From the NCBI RefSeq assembly GCF_003234185.1, contig NZ_QKSM01000008.1, forward strand, positions 62,001-126,000: 64,000 bases of DNA. The letters run 5' to 3'. The stretch comes from Curtobacterium sp. MCSS17_008 (GTDB taxonomy: Bacteria > Actinomycetota > Actinomycetes > Actinomycetales > Microbacteriaceae). The position numbers and the translations under genes were made by a program. Positions 61,264 to 64,000 of this stretch are shown here, in pieces. Below the pieces are notes generated by a model that was given only the letters and a program-made list of their open reading frames with translations, was not told where the DNA came from and did not search any database. Position 1 is the first letter of the stretch, and every line of letters begins with the position of its first letter.

Positions 61264-61482
61264 ATGGGTCGCGCCACGGACTACGCGTCTAGGGGCTCCT
61301 CACTGCACCCGGACGACGGCGAGTGCATGTCCGCTTGGATGGAGGATCGCCTCGGACTCAAGGTGTGGCCCCACCTCCGTGTATTTGGCACCCGCCTCAG
61401 TGCCACCGAACGAGCTCTGATCCGGCGCTCGGATCCTCCGCTGAACATCGTGCACGCATCGACGCCTCTGACGGCACTGCGC
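61264..61482 (+). pseudogene. C-terminal remnant of a GIY-YIG family nuclease
   Basis: The frame contains DDGECMSAWMEDRLGLKVWPH, then SATERALIRRSDPPLNIVHA and STPLTALR, the end block of actinobacterial GIY-YIG-type nucleases (usual form: GE-LS-WM-x-HL-x-VAW, then LE-x-LI-x-LDPPLNL). The catalytic N-terminal half is missing; upstream is the end of the two-gene membrane module. Downstream of 61482 up to the next gene I see nothing. A truncated relic, with no ribosome site at its first ATG. Confidence 0.6.
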
Positions 61483-61631
61483 TGCACGAGCAGCGCAGTG
61501 CTCGCGAGCTCACGACGCGGCAGTGTGAGGACGAACGGGAGGCTCGGTGCCAGCCGGCACCGGATCTGCCGTCCGTCAGCTGGCCGCGGTCGGGCCGGGC
61601 GGATAGCCGCGGCGTCGCGGATCAGTCGCTC

Positions 61632-62159
61632 TCAGACCACGGCGTGGTCGTCCACAGGACCGTCGATCCCCTCGTACGCTGCCGTTACCTGATCGGTGAC
61701 GTCGATGCCAGCCCCTTGCACTCGCCGTACCAGGATCGCGTACGAGTTCGTGTGCTCCACGCGCCGTCCGAGTGCCTCGGTCTCCGACCTGTCGACCTCG
61801 CGGGCCCACGAGAGGTCGTAGGTCGTCGCATCGAACAGCAGGAACAACGCGGCGTCGAAATCCCACGACCGGAACGCCGAGAACGTCTGCGACCGCTTGT
61901 CGCCGAACCGCACGAGTCGCGCCTTCACCTGCAGCCGCCGCCCGTCAGCAACCCACAGGTCGAAGCTCTTCTCTGAGTTCGGCGCGAGCTCGCCGCCGTA
62001 CGCGCGGAGCGCGAGGCTCTCCGCGAGGTCTCCGAGCGGCGAGTTCCGCGTCCGGATCAACCCGCGCCGCAGCAGCTCGTCGATGACCGCCACAGAGGAG
62101 GCGAGGAGCTGCCGCACCGTCAGGGCGGCCGGATCGAAGGGTGGTCGGTGGACGGACAT
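61632..62159 (-). CDS. Putative PD-(D/E)XK-type endonuclease
   Basis: A 175-aa protein. GDLAESLALRAYGGELAPNSEKSFDLWVADGRRLQVKARLV has the spaced Glu, Asp and Q-x-K of a restriction-like fold (E in helix 1, FDLW, LQVKAR). RTRNSPLGD and SFSAFRSWDFDAALFLLFD complete the domain. It could be a solitary nuclease or part of a lost restriction system. ATG start with GGAG-type bases. It sits between the remnant-rich region and the intact DUF1653 gene. Confidence 0.72.
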   Translation of the reverse strand: MSVHRPPFDPAALTVRQLLASSVAVIDELLRRGLIRTRNSPLGDLAESLALRAYGGELAPNSEKSFDLWVADGRRLQVKARLVRFGDKRSQTFSAFRSWDFDAALFLLFDATTYDLSWAREVDRSETEALGRRVEHTNSYAILVRRVQGAGIDVTDQVTAAYEGIDGPVDDHAVV

Positions 62160-62187
62160 GCGCCGAGCCTACGAGGCGACCACGGTC

Positions 62188-62229
62188 GGACTGGAGGAAC
62201 GGCACCGGCCAGCACCGCGCCTCCCGTCC
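62188..62229. terminator. Imperfect copy of the GGACGGGAGGCGCGG hairpin
   Basis: Right arm CCGCGCCTCCCGTCC (62215-62229) is identical to the right arm after the thiamin operon; the left arm (62188-62202, GGACTGGAGGAACGG) carries three changes. It lies between the upstream ends of the nuclease gene and the stop of the DUF1653 gene. Confidence 0.55.
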
Positions 62230-62302
62230 GTCACCGGTCCACCGCCGTCGTTAGATCGGTGGTGACGGCGCCGTCAGGGGCGACGTCCCCGGACGACGAC
62301 AG

Positions 62303-62518
62303 TCAGTGCTGACGGATGAAGCGCGGACCCTCGTAGCCGTCGCGGGACACGTGCGACGTGAAGTCCTCGAGCGACCGCACCCAGTGCCCACGCTCCCCGT
62401 ACAGCGCCTGGTACACGACGACCGACTCCTCGGTCTCGACGTCCTTCGCCACGAGGACCACCTCGTACTCCCCGCCCTTGAAGTGCCGGTACCGCCCAGG
62501 GGCCACATCGTTGCTCAC
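62303..62518 (-). CDS. DUF1653 domain protein (intact copy)
   Basis: A 71-aa protein: VSNDVAPGRYRHFKGGEYEVV, then AKDVETEESVVVYQALYGERGHWVRSLEDFTSHV, the full DUF1653 pattern (family usual length about 70). Function unknown. The start is GTG at 62516-62518. A second copy 8.8 kb to the left has a stop codon in place of the Trp. Both lie in the same direction. Confidence 0.88.
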   Translation of the reverse strand: MSNDVAPGRYRHFKGGEYEVVLVAKDVETEESVVVYQALYGERGHWVRSLEDFTSHVSRDGYEGPRFIRQH

Positions 62519-62574
62519 GCGGCCGATGCTAGTTGCACGGTCGCTGTCGCGAAGCGAGCCGTACTGTTGCCGCT

Positions 62575-63138
62575 GTGGATCCACAACTGCACGAGGCCGT
62601 CCGTCGAGCCGCACGCCGGGCGACCTGGATCGCGCTGGCCGGCGCCGTAGCCGGCGCCGCGATCGGGATCTGGCTGAGCTTCGGCGGGCGGCCGATCGAG
62701 GTGTTCCTCCTCACCCTGGGCGGCGCGATGGCGGTCGGCGGCCTTGGCGCAGCGCTATCGACGATGGTGACGCAGTTCCGGATGAGGAACCTCACGAGCG
62801 CACCGACCGCGGGACTCGATGTCGCCGAAAAGCGCGGCGTCCAGCGGGCGATCCAGTCGGGAGCGCCGGTTGCCCCTGAGCTCGAACCACGTGCCGCCGG
62901 TCACGCACGAGTGCTCGCCGTCACCCTCCCACTCGCGACGGCGCAGTTCGTCCTCCTCTACTGCGGGATCATCGGGTCGCAGGTCATCAGCCTCGCGTCC
63001 GCGGATTCGTTGGCGTGGTTCCGGATCGTCCTCATCGCGGTGTTGATCGTCACCGGCGCGATCGCGATCGTGCTGCTGCGTCGCAGCCTCGTGCGCGTTC
63101 GTCACTACCTCGAAGCACTCGGCACCGACGCAACGTAG
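62575..63138 (+). CDS. Small membrane protein
   Basis: A 187-aa protein with two pairs of helices (TWIALAGAVAGAAIGIWLSF and VFLLTLGGAMAVGGLGAALS; then VLAVTLPLATAQFVLLYCGIIG and IVLIAVLIVTGAIAIVLL) around a soluble loop. No family recognised. GTG start; a weak site upstream. Divergent from the DUF1653 gene. Confidence 0.68.
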   Translation: MDPQLHEAVRRAARRATWIALAGAVAGAAIGIWLSFGGRPIEVFLLTLGGAMAVGGLGAALSTMVTQFRMRNLTSAPTAGLDVAEKRGVQRAIQSGAPVAPELEPRAAGHARVLAVTLPLATAQFVLLYCGIIGSQVISLASADSLAWFRIVLIAVLIVTGAIAIVLLRRSLVRVRHYLEALGTDAT

Positions 63139-63255
63139 GAGCGCGAGCTCTGCTCCCCGACGCCATCGACCGCACCGGCCTACCATGGCCCCTCCCACCC
63201 GCCGACCGCCGCTGCCGCGCCCCACCACGCGACCGGCCGAACAGACAGGGCCTCG

Positions 63256-64000
63256 ATGACGACCCCACGCACACGCCTCCGGCGCTCCGCCGCGATCGTG
63301 ACCTCCCTCGCGACGGTCGCCGTTCTCGCCGGCTGCTCGAGCACCTCGTCGGACCCGACGGCCGAGCCCTCGGAGCCGGCCCCGACGGGCTACCAGGGCG
63401 CACCGCTCTCCGGTCCCGCCGAACCCGGCGAAGCACCGGAACCGGAGCAGACCCCGGTCGGCCAGGTCGTCGACCTGCCCGAGGACACCCACCCGTGGGG
63501 TGTCGCCGTCGCCCCGTCCGTCGGCCAGGTCTACCTCGCCGCCCGGAAGCAGCAGCGCTTCGCCGTGTACGACACCGAGTCCGGTGACGTGACCGGCAAG
63601 GACGTGCCCGGCGCCGCCCGCATGATGGACCTCGCCGGCCTGGACGGCCCCCTGCTGCTCCCCGCCGAGGACACGGGCGAGCTGTACGAGCTCGCGCTGC
63701 CGTCGCTTGAGGTCACGTCCTCGACACCCGCCGGTGAGCAGCCGCACCAGGCGGTCCGGGTGGGCGACACCACCTTCGTCTCCGAGGAGCACGGCCACGC
63801 CGTCCGCGCGATCCGCGACGGCGAGGTCGTCAAGCGGTTCACCCAGCCCACGCAGCCCGGCGGCATCACCGCGGTCGGCGATCGAGTGGCCGCGGTGGAC
63901 GTCCGCGCGAACCTGCTGTTCGTCTTCGACGCGGAGAGCATGGAGTTGGTCGCTGCCCTGCCCGCCGGCGAGGGCCCCAGCCACGTCGTCCCGATCGGCG
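63256..64000 (+). CDS. Lipoprotein, beta-propeller-like, cut by window edge
   Basis: An exported lipoprotein with signal IVTSLATVAVLAGC (lipobox LAGC), a Pro/Glu-rich linker (GPAEPGEAPEPEQTPVG), and repeated short blades of the YncE/NHL type (WGVAVAPSVGQVYLAARKQQRFAVYDTESG; LPSLEVTSSTPAGEQPHQAVRVGDTTFVSEEHG; ITAVGDRVAAVDVRANLLFVFDAESMELVAALPAGEGPSHVV). The frame is open to base 64000. Probable surface-exposed binding or scaffold protein; family exact role unknown. Confidence 0.82.
   Translation, partial: MTTPRTRLRRSAAIVTSLATVAVLAGCSSTSSDPTAEPSEPAPTGYQGAPLSGPAEPGEAPEPEQTPVGQVVDLPEDTHPWGVAVAPSVGQVYLAARKQQRFAVYDTESGDVTGKDVPGAARMMDLAGLDGPLLLPAEDTGELYELALPSLEVTSSTPAGEQPHQAVRVGDTTFVSEEHGHAVRAIRDGEVVKRFTQPTQPGGITAVGDRVAAVDVRANLLFVFDAESMELVAALPAGEGPSHVVPIG

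Noticed and set aside
1..64000. tRNA, rRNA, insertion sequences, integrase or replication origin
   Set aside because: No cloverleaf ending in CCA, no rRNA-like stretch, no transposase or integrase catalytic motif and no dnaA-box cluster was seen; the accessory segment therefore has no recognisable mobility gene of its own.

Overview
The window is one continuous piece of a high-GC actinobacterial chromosome. It most resembles Microbacteriaceae of the Curtobacterium type, but this is inferred from family content and base composition, since no rRNA or tRNA gene is present. Supporting signs are GTG/TTG starts, very high third-position GC, a LAYTG (sortase class E type) surface protein, a LigC / Prim-PolC pair, an MshA-like glycosyltransferase, a DNA2-like helicase fused to a TM0106-type RecB nuclease, and many stop-start overlaps. 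Both edges cut genes: a NUDIX hydrolase at the left and a beta-propeller-like lipoprotein at the right.

Layout. 0.6-3.8 kb is a TPP-riboswitch-controlled thiamin salvage operon, thiM-thiE-thiD/tenA, with the last gene a fusion. 3.9-12.3 kb holds small metabolic and redox genes with their regulators (MarR, LysR beside an MFS pump, HxlR beside an NAD(P)H-binding protein and an MDR quinone reductase). 12.3-17.3 kb has a patatin lipase, an S9 peptidase, an acyl-CoA dehydrogenase and a QsdR/TetR-like regulator. 17.4-18.5 kb is a small accessory patch: a short helical protein, a lipoprotein and a decayed VOC-protein remnant. 18.5-23 kb is putA (proline to glutamate) with a divergent LysR regulator. 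23.2-25 kb is a wall-anchored surface protein. 26.9-32.1 kb is rich in DNA-repair families: LigC-type ligase, Prim-PolC-type polymerase and a uracil-DNA-glycosylase-like protein, with a DUF429 protein and a glycosyltransferase between. 32.7-40.5 kb carries two APC amino-acid permeases, a lysozyme-like exported protein, DoxX and other small membrane proteins, DUF427, and a BLUF blue-light sensor. 40.6-51 kb has a SWIM/SNF2 helicase, an aldo/keto reductase, an exported HNH nuclease, an SDR, an SseB-like protein and the RecB-nuclease/helicase fusion.

51.2-62.5 kb is the accessory part of the window. It opens with a tightly overlapping operon of exported, lipidated and membrane proteins of unknown function. 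Next comes a stretch bounded on both sides by copies of one small DUF1653 gene: a copy broken by a nonsense codon at about 53.6 kb and an intact copy at 62.4 kb. Between the copies lie gene remnants (a BRCT-ended exonuclease tail and a GIY-YIG nuclease tail), a MazG-like pyrophosphohydrolase overlapping a GIY-YIG/DUF2075 helicase, a NERD-UvrD helicase, an unrecognised two-gene module with glycine-rich membrane segments, and a putative PD-(D/E)XK nuclease. The nuclease/helicase content, the remnants and the visibly lower GC are typical of a turnover or defence-type locus; the function is inference only.

Intergenic spaces carry many strong hairpins without T-tracts. Several share the core GGACGGGAGGCGCGG or its shorter part CCGGACGGG. 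They sit mostly at gene ends and probably act as bidirectional terminators.
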